From Dyadobacter sediminis (GTDB lineage: Bacteria > Bacteroidota > Bacteroidia > Cytophagales > Spirosomataceae): a stretch of DNA of 64,000 nucleotides. The position numbers and the translations under genes were made by a program. Where the stretch lies: assembly GCF_005860765.1 (NCBI RefSeq), contig NZ_VCEI01000029.1, positions 310,001 through 374,000 of the forward strand, in the 5' to 3' direction. Positions 18,318 through 26,720 of the stretch are shown in pieces (within the stretch, counting starts at the first letter, position 1; every line of letters starts with the position of its first letter). The notes beneath the pieces are model-generated. The model had not been told where the DNA came from, ran no database searches, and saw nothing but the letters and a program-made list of their open reading frames with translations.

Positions 18318-19925
18318 ATGATCAGCTTTGACAACTCTCCAACAGTGTACTGGTTTGCCGGTTACATTCTGGCAGGAATTGTCATTGTCGCAGGCATTTT
18401 CCGGCTTGTTCCTGAAAGGGTTTTTATGGGTCTGAGTATACTGCTGCTCATTTTTATGCGTCTGCCGGTGATTGTTTTCAACAAGGAACTGAATCCGGAC
18501 GAAAGCCAGATGCTTAGCCACGCCATCACACTGTTCCGGGATCCGCTCTACTGGCGTTCCGTGGATGGCACGACAATCGGACCGTTGGATAATTACCTGC
18601 TCGTTGTTCCACGTATTCTGGGCTTTCAGCTTAGTTACATTTCCGCCCGATTGATAGGTATTCTTTGTACCTGCGGTTCGCTGCTCTTTCTTTTTTTTAC
18701 ATTGAAAAACTGGTTTGGCAATGTTACGGCACGTACAGCATTTGTCCTTCCACTTGTATTTCTGTCATTTACGCAGGAAAAAGACTTTGTTCATTACTCC
18801 AGTGAACAATTGCCGATACTTTTGCTTTCCCTATCCGTATGGCTGCTTTCAAGAATAACAACGCATTCCGGTTCTTTAAAATCAAATGCATTATTTCTTG
18901 GATTAACAGCCGGTACTATTCCATTCGCCAAACTTCAGGCTGTACCGCAGGCATTGGTTATTGTCTTCTGTGCATCGTGGGTTTGTTACCGCTGGTTCCG
19001 GCTCAGAGAAGATCCCAGGCCTTTGCAAATGCTTTTACTTGGCGGGCTTACTTTTCCGGTTATTACTTTCACCTGGGCTTATTTCTATCAAGTTCTGACG
19101 GATCTGATTGATTTTTACCTCTTTGGAAATGTTATCTATGCAAATGGGAATGAAAAAATTTCCATTTTATCACAATTGTTACTGACAATTAATCAGAGTG
19201 CAGACTTCATAAGCTTTACAATCATTCTGATGATTCCGTTTATCGTAGCGGTAATCAGGATTTTCAAGAGATTGCCAGACAGGAAAGAGGAGTATATAAT
19301 CCGGTTTACAATTCTGCTTTTGATTGTAACCACCATTTACGCCGTTACCAAATCGGGAAATAATTTTATTCATTATCTTAATTTCTGCCTTATTCCCTGG
19401 ACTCTGCTTGCGGCTTATGGTTTGGAAAATTTCAAGCAATGGTGCATCGTTCCTTCTGTTTTGCTGCTGATCTGGTTCGCTGCCAAAGATGCTTACTTTT
19501 ATGTAAAAGAGCATAGACTGAACGATTATGCATCTCATGACAAAACTGATTTTGAAGAGAGTGCTGTTGTAAAAGCATTGAGAAAATACAGCAAACCAGA
19601 TGATTATATGGTTGTGTGGGGATGGCAAAGCGGATATTACGTAGAAGCGCAATTACCGCAGGGAACAGCCGAGAGCCACTCCGAACGTTCCATATTCAAC
19701 CATCCGATGCGGCAAAAATACTTTAACCGCTATGTGAAAGATATAAAAAGGACCAAACCAGCCATTATTCTGGATGCAGTCGGGAAAAACAGCCTTTGGC
19801 TGCAGGACAAGAAAACACAAAGCATTGAAAGCTTTCCCGGCATATACACTTATATACAAAAAAACTACAGTTTGGTCGGCAGCTTTGATGATACAAAGCT
19901 TTATGTCAGGAAAGACCGTCTATAA
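18318..19925 (+). CDS. GT-C membrane glycosyltransferase (ArnT/PMT-like)
   Basis: 535 residues with about ten membrane spans and a soluble C-terminal part of roughly 140 residues. After the second span the loop reads ELNPDESQMLSHA, with D61-E62 matching the acidic motif of GT-C enzymes of the GT39/GT83 type, which take sugar from a polyprenyl-phosphate donor. The ATG lies 4 bases after the GT2 stop, so the two are co-transcribed; together they look like a lipid-sugar maker and a lipid-sugar user. The last codons overlap the convergent Rrf2 gene by 6 bases. Acceptor and sugar are unknown. Confidence 0.85.
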   Translation: MISFDNSPTVYWFAGYILAGIVIVAGIFRLVPERVFMGLSILLLIFMRLPVIVFNKELNPDESQMLSHAITLFRDPLYWRSVDGTTIGPLDNYLLVVPRILGFQLSYISARLIGILCTCGSLLFLFFTLKNWFGNVTARTAFVLPLVFLSFTQEKDFVHYSSEQLPILLLSLSVWLLSRITTHSGSLKSNALFLGLTAGTIPFAKLQAVPQALVIVFCASWVCYRWFRLREDPRPLQMLLLGGLTFPVITFTWAYFYQVLTDLIDFYLFGNVIYANGNEKISILSQLLLTINQSADFISFTIILMIPFIVAVIRIFKRLPDRKEEYIIRFTILLLIVTTIYAVTKSGNNFIHYLNFCLIPWTLLAAYGLENFKQWCIVPSVLLLIWFAAKDAYFYVKEHRLNDYASHDKTDFEESAVVKALRKYSKPDDYMVVWGWQSGYYVEAQLPQGTAESHSERSIFNHPMRQKYFNRYVKDIKRTKPAIILDAVGKNSLWLQDKKTQSIESFPGIYTYIQKNYSLVGSFDDTKLYVRKDRL

Positions 19926-20369
19926 TCGTGATAAAAGATCTGATGTGGAAGCATTTTCAGCCTGAAGCAGATCATTCAATGTCGTTTTATCCAGAACCGC
20001 AAGGTTTGCATCTCTCCATCTTTCCAGAACAGACCGCAAGCTGCATGTTTCCTCATCTTTACAGTCATCGCATTTACCGTAAAAGAACATAGAAACGCAT
20101 AATACCGGCGCAATCGGGCCGTCAATAATCCGAAGCACTTTTGAAAAATTCACTTCTGCCGGAGACATTCTCAGCAAGTAACCGCCACCCTTTCCTTTCT
20201 GGCTCTGAAGTACGCCGTTATTTCTGAGATCGAGTAAGATTGCTTCCAGAAATTTCTTGGGAATCTTTTCTTTTTCAGCAATATACGATATCAGAACCGG
20301 ACCTTTTCCATATTGTTCCGCCAATACTTTCAAGGCTTTCAGAGCATATTTGGCTTTCTTTGAAATCAT
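19920..20369 (-). CDS. Rrf2 family transcriptional regulator
   Basis: 149 residues: an N-terminal winged helix (KKAKYALKALKVLAEQYG, then FLEAILLDLRNNGVLQSQKG and the GGGYLL wing) followed by the Rrf2 dimer helix. A Cys cluster (C-x8-C-x2-C-x5-C, about residues 91-109, in VLCVSMFFYGKCDDCKDEETC) suggests an iron-sulfur cluster sensor, as in IscR/NsrR relatives, although the spacing is not that of classical IscR. No isc or suf genes are near, so its targets are unknown. Its stop overlaps the end of the convergent GT-C gene. Confidence 0.88.
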   Translation of the reverse strand: MISKKAKYALKALKVLAEQYGKGPVLISYIAEKEKIPKKFLEAILLDLRNNGVLQSQKGKGGGYLLRMSPAEVNFSKVLRIIDGPIAPVLCVSMFFYGKCDDCKDEETCSLRSVLERWRDANLAVLDKTTLNDLLQAENASTSDLLSRL

Positions 20370-20546
20370 TGTTTATCAATCCTTTTTAAAGAACCTGGTT
20401 TGTCTGATGATGAACTGAATCCGGAAAAATTATAACTGATTAATTGCAGTATATAACTTTTCACGGAATTCTGTTGATTTTAGAACATAATTTCAATAAA
20501 CAATAATTCCATCAGGCCGTATACGTCTGGCTTTATAATACGTTGC

Positions 20547-22952
20547 CTAATTTCTTGGCGGCTTCCCACCGTTGAGTAATCCCTGCATTCTTTCAAGTGT
20601 TTTCCTTTCGCCGCATAACGATAAAAAAGCTTCCCGTTCCAGATCCAGAAGATACTGTTCCGTTACATTCTGAGGATAACTCAAATCACCGCCATTGATC
20701 ACATAAGCCAGTTTATTCGCAATTTTCGCATCGTGATCCGTGATGTAACCAGCCAGGCGCATTTGTGCAATACCGGCCATAAAGAGTGCAATACCCGTTT
20801 TTCCCTGAACTTTGATGTCATTCCGCTGCTTGGGCTGCGTGTAACCATTGTCTGCAAGGTCTATCGCAGCCTGTTTTGCTTCCGCTATAAGCCGGGACCG
20901 GTTCAGGACGATCTGGTCTTTATCCTGAAGATAATTCATTTCTCTGGCTTCGCGGGCCGAAGATGAAACTTTTGCCTGCGCAATATTCATGAATGCAGCC
21001 TGCAGAATATTCAGTTCCGGATCTCCGGACTGATACATATCCGAGCATCTCAGCGCCATTTCCTTGGTTCCTCCTCCCGCCGGAATAATCCCGACACCAA
21101 ACTCCACAAGTCCCATGTACGTTTCTGCATGTGCCACAACTTTATCTGCGTGCAGATTCAGCTCACAGCCGCCGCCCAGTGCAAGCGTATGCGGCGCAGT
21201 TATAACCGGGATTGAAGAATAACGTGCACGCATCATCGTTTGCTGAAACTGTCCGATAACCATATTGATCTCGTCAAACTCCTGCTCGATGGCGAACATA
21301 AACAGCATGGCCAGATTGGCTCCCGCTGAAAACGCCTCGCTGGATTCATTGCCGATCACAAGTCCGCGAAAATCTTTTTCGGCCAGGCTGATTCCTTTTT
21401 GTATTCCTTCAATTACTTCGGAGCCCATGGTGTTCATTTTGGACCTGAACTCTAGATTCAGAATGCCGTCACCGATATCGTACAGATTTGCTCCGGCATT
21501 TTTCCAGACCACCTTTTCGGAAAGATTACCAAGTATCACGAAGCTTTCCTGGCCGGGTATTTTTTTATAGGATTTTGAAAGAACATCGTAGTAAAACCGC
21601 TTGCCGTTTTCCACTTTATAGAATGAAGAGTGGCCGTTCTCAATCATTTCATAAACCCATGAAGCCGGTTTCAGATCGAGCGCTTCCATAACGGAAAGCA
21701 TCTCTTTTACGCCAATGGCATCCCAGGTTTCAAAAAGTCCGAGCTGCCAGCCGAACCCAGCCGATATGGCCTGATCGATCCTGAAAATTTCATCCGAAAT
21801 TTCCGGAACACGCAAGGTGGCATAGCGGAAAATATCAGCAAATGTTTTCCGGTAAAATTCTCCGGCCTTGTCCTTGCCCGCAATCAGTACTGCAAACCTT
21901 TTGGAAACATCACCGATGGCTTTGGTACTTTCCAGCGTAGCGAACTTTACTTTTTCAGAAGGTTTATATTCAAAGGAATCAAAGTCCAGCGCAAGAATGA
22001 CCGATTTGCCTTTTTCGTCTTTTATTTTTTTATAAAAACCCTGTCCGGTTTTATCGCCCAGCCATTTGTTGTCATAAAGCCTTTGCATGACATCAGGAAG
22101 TACAAAGGCATCGCGGGACTCGTCATTTCCTTCGCCGGAAGCATACAGATTATGGGCAACGTGCACCGTCGTATCCAAACCCACTACGTCCGACAAACGG
22201 TATGTTCCCGACTTCGGACGCCCGGCAACCGGCCCGGTCAGTTTATCGACCTCGTCTACACTCAGCTTCATTTCCGATGCTACACGAATGGTCTGGATCA
22301 ATGCATAGATTCCCAAACGGTTTGCAATAAAACCTGGCGTATCCTTGCACAAAACGGTTGTTTTTCCCAGGAATAGATCGCCGTAATGCATCAGAAAATC
22401 AATAACAGACGGTTCCGTTTCGGCTGTTGGAATAATTTCCAGCAAACGAAGGTATCTGGGCGGATTGAAAAAGTGGGTTCCGCAGAAATTCTTTCTGAAA
22501 TCCTCGCTTCTGCCTTCCGCCATGAGGTGAATGGGAATTCCCGAAGTATTGGAAGTCACCAGCGTACCCGGCTTGCGGAGTGCATCCACTTTTTCGTAAA
22601 GGCTCTTTTTGATGTCCAGCCGTTCTACAACCACTTCAATAACCCAGTCGTAATTTTTAATTTCCTGCAGGTTGTCTTCCAAATTCCCAAGCTTTATCCG
22701 GGAAGCAAATGAAGGACTGTACAAGGAAGCCGGCGTTGCTTTCAAAGTTTGCTGAAAAGAATCGTTGACGATTCTGTTGCGGAAAGCCGGATGACTGGCT
22801 GTAATGCCTTTTGCAGCTTCGGCTTCGGAAATTTCTTTTGGAACAATGTCCAGTAACAAAACTTCAACTCCTATATTGGCAAAGTGACATGCAATTCGGG
22901 AGCCCATTATTCCCGAGCCAAGTACGGCAACTTTACGGATTGAACGATTCAT
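20547..22952 (-). CDS. fadN: 3-hydroxyacyl-CoA dehydrogenase / enoyl-CoA hydratase (FadN-like)
   Basis: An 801-residue two-function enzyme of fatty-acid beta-oxidation. The order is dehydrogenase first (NAD-binding GSGIMGSRIACHF at residues 12-24; HFFNPPRYLRLLEIIP and the DTPGFIANRLG loop near 210), then an enoyl-CoA hydratase/crotonase domain from about residue 480 (SAGANLAMLF oxyanion region; ALGGGCELNLHADKVVA). This dehydrogenase-first order is that of Bacillus FadN rather than E. coli FadB. FadN is usually followed by fadA and fadE; downstream here is a 177-base gap and then Rrf2, so the partners lie elsewhere. A MarR regulator upstream on the same strand is a plausible local controller. 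Confidence 0.93.
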   Translation of the reverse strand: MNRSIRKVAVLGSGIMGSRIACHFANIGVEVLLLDIVPKEISEAEAAKGITASHPAFRNRIVNDSFQQTLKATPASLYSPSFASRIKLGNLEDNLQEIKNYDWVIEVVVERLDIKKSLYEKVDALRKPGTLVTSNTSGIPIHLMAEGRSEDFRKNFCGTHFFNPPRYLRLLEIIPTAETEPSVIDFLMHYGDLFLGKTTVLCKDTPGFIANRLGIYALIQTIRVASEMKLSVDEVDKLTGPVAGRPKSGTYRLSDVVGLDTTVHVAHNLYASGEGNDESRDAFVLPDVMQRLYDNKWLGDKTGQGFYKKIKDEKGKSVILALDFDSFEYKPSEKVKFATLESTKAIGDVSKRFAVLIAGKDKAGEFYRKTFADIFRYATLRVPEISDEIFRIDQAISAGFGWQLGLFETWDAIGVKEMLSVMEALDLKPASWVYEMIENGHSSFYKVENGKRFYYDVLSKSYKKIPGQESFVILGNLSEKVVWKNAGANLYDIGDGILNLEFRSKMNTMGSEVIEGIQKGISLAEKDFRGLVIGNESSEAFSAGANLAMLFMFAIEQEFDEINMVIGQFQQTMMRARYSSIPVITAPHTLALGGGCELNLHADKVVAHAETYMGLVEFGVGIIPAGGGTKEMALRCSDMYQSGDPELNILQAAFMNIAQAKVSSSAREAREMNYLQDKDQIVLNRSRLIAEAKQAAIDLADNGYTQPKQRNDIKVQGKTGIALFMAGIAQMRLAGYITDHDAKIANKLAYVINGGDLSYPQNVTEQYLLDLEREAFLSLCGERKTLERMQGLLNGGKPPRN

Positions 22953-22965
22953 GGGTTTATGGTTT

Positions 22966-22998
22966 TTGGCGATTTGCTTTTTAGCTGTTGGCTTTTAA
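22966..22998. repeat. Degenerate 7-bp-phase repeat, copy 1
   Basis: A run in which a GC dinucleotide recurs every 7 (once 8) bases: GGC-N4-TGC-N5-AGC-N4-GGC. It is roughly the inverse of the copy at 23077-23113, so the pair flanks the fadN-marR gap. Confidence 0.5.
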
Positions 22999-23076
22999 TG
23001 ATTTTTTACAGAACTATTCTTTTTGATCAATGATCAAATCTTAAGAGGCAATGGCAAACAGAAAATGAAAATTTCC

Positions 23077-23113
23077 GGTGGCTAAAAGCTAACGGTTAAT
23101 CGCCAAAAGCTTT
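23077..23113. repeat. Degenerate 7-bp-phase repeat, copy 2
   Basis: GGC, AGC, GGT, CGC and AGC positions fall exactly 7 bases apart. It ends within the last bases before the marR stop codon at 23116 and is roughly inverse to copy 1. Confidence 0.5.
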
Positions 23114-23115
23114 TC

Positions 23116-23583
23116 CTATTCAAAATCGTCTGTTGTTTCTCCGGCTTTCAGTTTCTGGTTTTCTTCTTCCACCAGCCTGTTGATTTCTTTAATAACGTCA
23201 AAGAAAGTCACCAGCTTGTCGAGCGGGATTTTATCGCGGATCATTGTATTGAAGGAAATGACGCCTTGCTTTGCTACTTCTCTTTTTTCCTTTCCAAGAT
23301 CGGTCAATACAATCCGTACAAAGCGTTTGTCATTTTCACTTACTTCCCTTTTGATCAGGCCGCGTTCTTCCAGATTTTTAAGCATCCTGACGAGGCTTCT
23401 CGGCTCCATTCCGAGCAAAGGCGCAATTTTGGTTGCCGGGGTTCCTTTTTCAATGTCAATGTTCAGCAGCACGTAGCCTGCTGCCATTGTGGTATCATAA
23501 CGCGCAGCATACGCATTGTACATTCTTGAAATGGAATGCCATGCCCATTTTATCTGGAAATCAATTGTTTTTTCCTTACGCAT
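23116..23583 (-). CDS. MarR family transcriptional regulator
   Basis: 155 residues with the MarR winged helix: the recognition region GTPATKIAPLLGMEPRSLVRMLKNLEERGLI at about residues 47-77 and the wing SENDKRFVRIVLTDLG at about 82-97. It lies 163 bases upstream of fadN on the same strand. In Bacteroidota a MarR protein often precedes fad genes and probably senses acyl-CoA or a related ligand; that role is inferred from position only. The leader just before its ATG is occupied by a 7-bp-phase repeat. Confidence 0.88.
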   Translation of the reverse strand: MRKEKTIDFQIKWAWHSISRMYNAYAARYDTTMAAGYVLLNIDIEKGTPATKIAPLLGMEPRSLVRMLKNLEERGLIKREVSENDKRFVRIVLTDLGKEKREVAKQGVISFNTMIRDKIPLDKLVTFFDVIKEINRLVEEENQKLKAGETTDDFE

Positions 23584-23598
23584 CCTTATTCATGTAAG

Positions 23599-23630
23599 TA
23601 GCTGTCAGCCATTAGCTTCTAGCTGTTAGG
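23599..23630. repeat. Degenerate 7-bp-phase repeat, copy 3
   Basis: Reads TAGCTGT CAGCCAT, then TAGCTTC TAGCTGT TAG: four heptads with GC at a constant position. It lies 16 to 47 bases upstream of the marR start codon. Confidence 0.55.
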
Positions 23631-23775
23631 AAGATAAATGTTCAATAAAGAGCAAATTGTAAAACGGATCATCACAATGGATTGTAAGCAATTACATCTG
23701 ATTTTACAGCCTGTTTACAAATGTAAGGAAACGGCCTACTATTATGCAAGCATACTAATTTGAGTTTAAATAAAA

Positions 23776-23807
23776 AATGCGCCGGAAACTACATCATCCG
23801 GCGCATT
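23776..23807 (-). terminator. Terminator of the TlpA-like gene
   Basis: Perfect 11-bp stem AATGCGCCGGA/TCCGGCGCATT around a 10-base loop, with a T-rich tail on the minus strand. It lies 13 bases past the stop codon. Confidence 0.9.
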
Positions 23808-23819
23808 GCAGCATGTTGA

Positions 23820-25067
23820 TCATTTTTCGCTGATCAGTTTATTCATCAGGTTGTTAAAATCAGCAACAAACTCGTCGTAATACTTGCCTGTTCCCGGACC
23901 TGAAAAGCCGGTATGGATCTCGCGTACCTTGCCTTTTTTATCAATGAAAATAGTTGTCGGATAAGACATGACTTTATTGAGCATCGGCAATGCTTTGCCC
24001 GTTGCTTCGTCGGTGTTGGTGCCGGCAAGCAAAACCGGGTATGCAATATCAAGACGTTCAACCATTCTTTTGATCTTTGGCCCGGAGATTTCCGGCTTGT
24101 CGGAACGTTCGAAAGCAAGCCCGATTATTTCCACGCCGCGATCCTTGTTTTTTTTGTACCATGGCGCAAGGAAGTTGGTTTCATCCATGCAGTTCGGGCA
24201 CCACGAACCCAGAATCTGGATAATGACGGCCTTGTTTTTGAAACGCGGATCTTTCAGCGATATATTTTGCCCGTTTGCATCCGGAAAAGTAAAATCCACA
24301 GTTTTATAGCCTGGTTTCAGAAATGTAAGTTTGGTCGCATCCGGCAATGCAGCATTCGGGTCAAGACGCGCCGTCCAGCTTTTATAGCCTTTAAGCCCCG
24401 ACCATAAACCGCCTTTCAGCGTTCCGTCATTCTGGATTGCTGCTTTAAACAACATCGCATTGGAACCATCGAAAGTGGACAGATACAAACTGTCACCGTT
24501 CAGACTTCCGGTTAAAAAACGGTAATCGCCGGTTGGCGTCAGAAACGAGCCTTCCACATTGCTTCCGGTTTGGGTAAGACTTCCTACGGCAAGCGTTGTA
24601 TCTCCCGTTGTCTCATTTCTGAAAGTTGTTGCCCATTTGCCTGAAACATTTTTGGTCGTTGAAGCTTTTCCTTCCTGAAAGAATTTATAATTTTCTCCAA
24701 AACGTGCCTCAAACGGCAAAGAGCCCGCAACAGCCCCGTTGCTGTAACGGTAATATTTTCCTTTCAGCTGATCTCCATCTGCTTTCGCCACGATTTTGGA
24801 ATCAAAAAGCTGCATGGGAATAACGAGTGAATCATTTTCAAAGTAAACCGAATCCATACGCAGCCTTTCTTTTCCGTTCACGACGTAAACGGCATATGTT
24901 TTAGCACCGGCATTTTTCGTTATATCAAGCAGTAAAGGCAAGGTTTGTCCTTCGCGGCTGAGGCTTGCGCGCCATATTCCGGTCTTTAAATCCTTTTCAG
25001 CTGATGATTTGCAGGCAGCCGGTATAATCAGTGTCAAAACACTCAGAACATAAATGATTAACTTCAT
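23820..25067 (-). CDS. TlpA-like thioredoxin-fold lipoprotein
   Basis: 415 residues with a lipoprotein-type signal (MKLIIYVLSVLTLIIPAAC) and a C-terminal thioredoxin/peroxiredoxin-like domain from about residue 265. The redox motif is C290-P-N-C293 in SWCPNCMDE, and the cis-Pro region reads SYPTTIFIDKKGK. The middle (about residues 30-250) is a beta-rich region seen in Bacteroidota TlpA homologues. It should act as a thiol-disulfide reductase on the periplasmic side of a membrane; a specific client such as a cytochrome cannot be named. Single-gene unit, divergent from rsmH. Confidence 0.88.
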   Translation of the reverse strand: MKLIIYVLSVLTLIIPAACKSSAEKDLKTGIWRASLSREGQTLPLLLDITKNAGAKTYAVYVVNGKERLRMDSVYFENDSLVIPMQLFDSKIVAKADGDQLKGKYYRYSNGAVAGSLPFEARFGENYKFFQEGKASTTKNVSGKWATTFRNETTGDTTLAVGSLTQTGSNVEGSFLTPTGDYRFLTGSLNGDSLYLSTFDGSNAMLFKAAIQNDGTLKGGLWSGLKGYKSWTARLDPNAALPDATKLTFLKPGYKTVDFTFPDANGQNISLKDPRFKNKAVIIQILGSWCPNCMDETNFLAPWYKKNKDRGVEIIGLAFERSDKPEISGPKIKRMVERLDIAYPVLLAGTNTDEATGKALPMLNKVMSYPTTIFIDKKGKVREIHTGFSGPGTGKYYDEFVADFNNLMNKLISEK

Positions 25068-25147
25068 ATCAATAAACGATTATAAAATAACCTGCGCATT
25101 ATTAATTAAATCCCTTGTAAACCGCAATTCCTACGCTTGAAAATTGC

Positions 25148-25155
25148 TAAGTTTG
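25148..25155 (+). promoter_or_regulatory. -7 element upstream of rsmH
   Basis: TAAGTTTG, an exact TAnnTTTG match 49 bases before the rsmH ATG. No good -33 TTTG is found at the usual distance. Confidence 0.45.
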
Positions 25156-25203
25156 TAACTGCCACCCGGCAAGAAATAGTTCCTAATACGTTCCTTTTAA
25201 CAA

Positions 25204-26121
25204 ATGGATTTACAAAGTACATATCACGAGCCTGTCATGTTAACTGAATGCCTGGAAGGGCTTGCGATTAAACCTGAGGGCACTTATGTGGATGTGACTT
25301 TTGGCGGAGGCGGCCATTCAAAGGCAATTCTTGAGAAACTGACAACAGGCCGGCTGCTGGTTTTTGACCAGGACCCGGATGCTGCTGCCAACGCTGAGGC
25401 GCTTAAAGATAATGAAAGATTTACATTTATCGCCGCCAATTTCAGGCATCTCAAACGCTATCTCAAACTGCATAAAGCGGAAAAAGTAGACGGCATTCTG
25501 GCGGATCTGGGTGTGTCTTCACATCAGATCAACACGCCGGTAAGAGGATTTTCAACGCGCTTTGATGCCGATCTGGACATGCGCATGAATCCAAACATCG
25601 AAAAAACCGCACGTGAAGTCCTGAATTCTAGGTCTTCCGCCGAACTTCAGCGCATACTCGGCATGTATGGCGAAGTCACCAATGCACGCACGGCAGCGGA
25701 AGCGATTTTTGCAGCACGGCACAATTCACCGATTGAAACCGTCAGTGAGCTCAAAGGAATTCTGATGCGTTATGCACCCAAGCATCGTGAAAATAAATAT
25801 TTCGCGCAGGTTTTTCAGGCATTGCGCATTGAAGTGAACGACGAGCTGAGCGTTCTGGAAGAGTTTCTGACACAGGTTCCGGAAGTGCTTAATTCCGGCG
25901 GAAGGCTTGTAGTCATGTCTTACCATTCGCTGGAAGACCGGCTTGTCAAAAATTTTATCCAGAAAGGAAAATTCGACGGGGAAATGGAAAAGGATTTTTA
26001 CGGTAATGTCATCAAACCGCTCACAAGCGTCACCAGAAAGCCGGTAGAAGCCACTGCAGAGGAAATTGCAGCCAATCCGAGAGCGCGTAGCGCCAAATTG
26101 AGGATCGCAGAAAAGTCGTAA
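25204..26121 (+). CDS. rsmH: 16S rRNA (cytosine1402-N4)-methyltransferase
   Basis: Methylates N4 of C1402 in the 16S rRNA decoding site using S-adenosylmethionine. The 305 residues start MDLQSTYHEPVMLTECLEGL, and the SAM-binding YVDVTFGGGGHSKAIL is at about residues 29-44. The RsmH signatures GILADLGVSSHQIN and FDADLDMRMN follow, and near the C-terminus VMSYHSLEDRLVKNF and NPRARSAKLRIAEK. It is the first gene of the division cluster here; mraZ, which usually precedes it, is absent. Confidence 0.97.
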   Translation: MDLQSTYHEPVMLTECLEGLAIKPEGTYVDVTFGGGGHSKAILEKLTTGRLLVFDQDPDAAANAEALKDNERFTFIAANFRHLKRYLKLHKAEKVDGILADLGVSSHQINTPVRGFSTRFDADLDMRMNPNIEKTAREVLNSRSSAELQRILGMYGEVTNARTAAEAIFAARHNSPIETVSELKGILMRYAPKHRENKYFAQVFQALRIEVNDELSVLEEFLTQVPEVLNSGGRLVVMSYHSLEDRLVKNFIQKGKFDGEMEKDFYGNVIKPLTSVTRKPVEATAEEIAANPRARSAKLRIAEKS

Positions 26122-26132
26122 GCAATGAACAT

Positions 26133-26171
26133 GTGCTTCTGGCAACTGGCTTTTAGCCGTTTGCTTTTAGG
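26133..26171. repeat. Degenerate 7-bp-phase repeat, copy 4
   Basis: TGC, GGC, GGC, AGC, TGC and AGG occur at strict 7-base steps, the cleanest heptad phase in the window. It lies 12 bases after the rsmH stop. Confidence 0.6.
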
Positions 26172-26251
26172 AATACAGATGTTTGACATGATCTTAAAAA
26201 CGGATCGCTGCTGTTAAATTTAAGTAATAATTATCCTGACAATTTCTAGCC

Positions 26252-26662
26252 ATGTCGGAAAATAAAAGAAGACCGAAACCTGTTCCGCCAAAACCGCCCA
26301 AACGCAAAAGGGAATACCATTTATTTAACTGGCTGAATCGTTTTTTGCCGCTGGACAAAGCTTTCGGAGAAAGGATTCCCGGAAAAGAGGAACGCTTGCC
26401 CGTTAAGTATTTTTACTATTTCGGCTGGGTTGTGATGCTTCTGGTGGCTTATGAAAGGATCGGTTTCCAGTCGGAACAATATGTAAGGAACAGCATCAAG
26501 CTCAAAAAGGAAGTAGATGACCTCCGTGCCGAATATACTTCCATTCATGCGGAATATATGAAAAGCGGGAAACAGTCGGTCGTGATTGAAAAGGTAAAAG
26601 CAGAAGGGCTGGAAGAGAACCTGAACCCGCCCAAAAAGATCATTATAAAAGAAGATGAATAG
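26252..26662 (+). CDS. ftsL: FtsL-like cell-division protein
   Basis: 136 residues: a basic, proline-rich cytoplasmic head (RRPKPVPPKPPKRKR), a single membrane span at about residues 52-68 (YFYYFGWVVMLLVAY), then a coiled-coil segment (residues 75-115, KLKKEVDDLRAEYTSIHAEY) and a charged tail. Size, topology and the position between rsmH and ftsI fit FtsL, which bridges FtsI with FtsB/FtsQ at the septum. FtsL evolves fast, so the call rests on synteny and topology. It is longer at the N-terminus than proteobacterial FtsL. Confidence 0.85.
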   Translation: MSENKRRPKPVPPKPPKRKREYHLFNWLNRFLPLDKAFGERIPGKEERLPVKYFYYFGWVVMLLVAYERIGFQSEQYVRNSIKLKKEVDDLRAEYTSIHAEYMKSGKQSVVIEKVKAEGLEENLNPPKKIIIKEDE

Positions 26663-26720
26663 CTGTTCCGGCTTTTTCAGGACGCAATGAGTATTCTAAA
26701 ATCAAGGCACTTTTCTCAAA

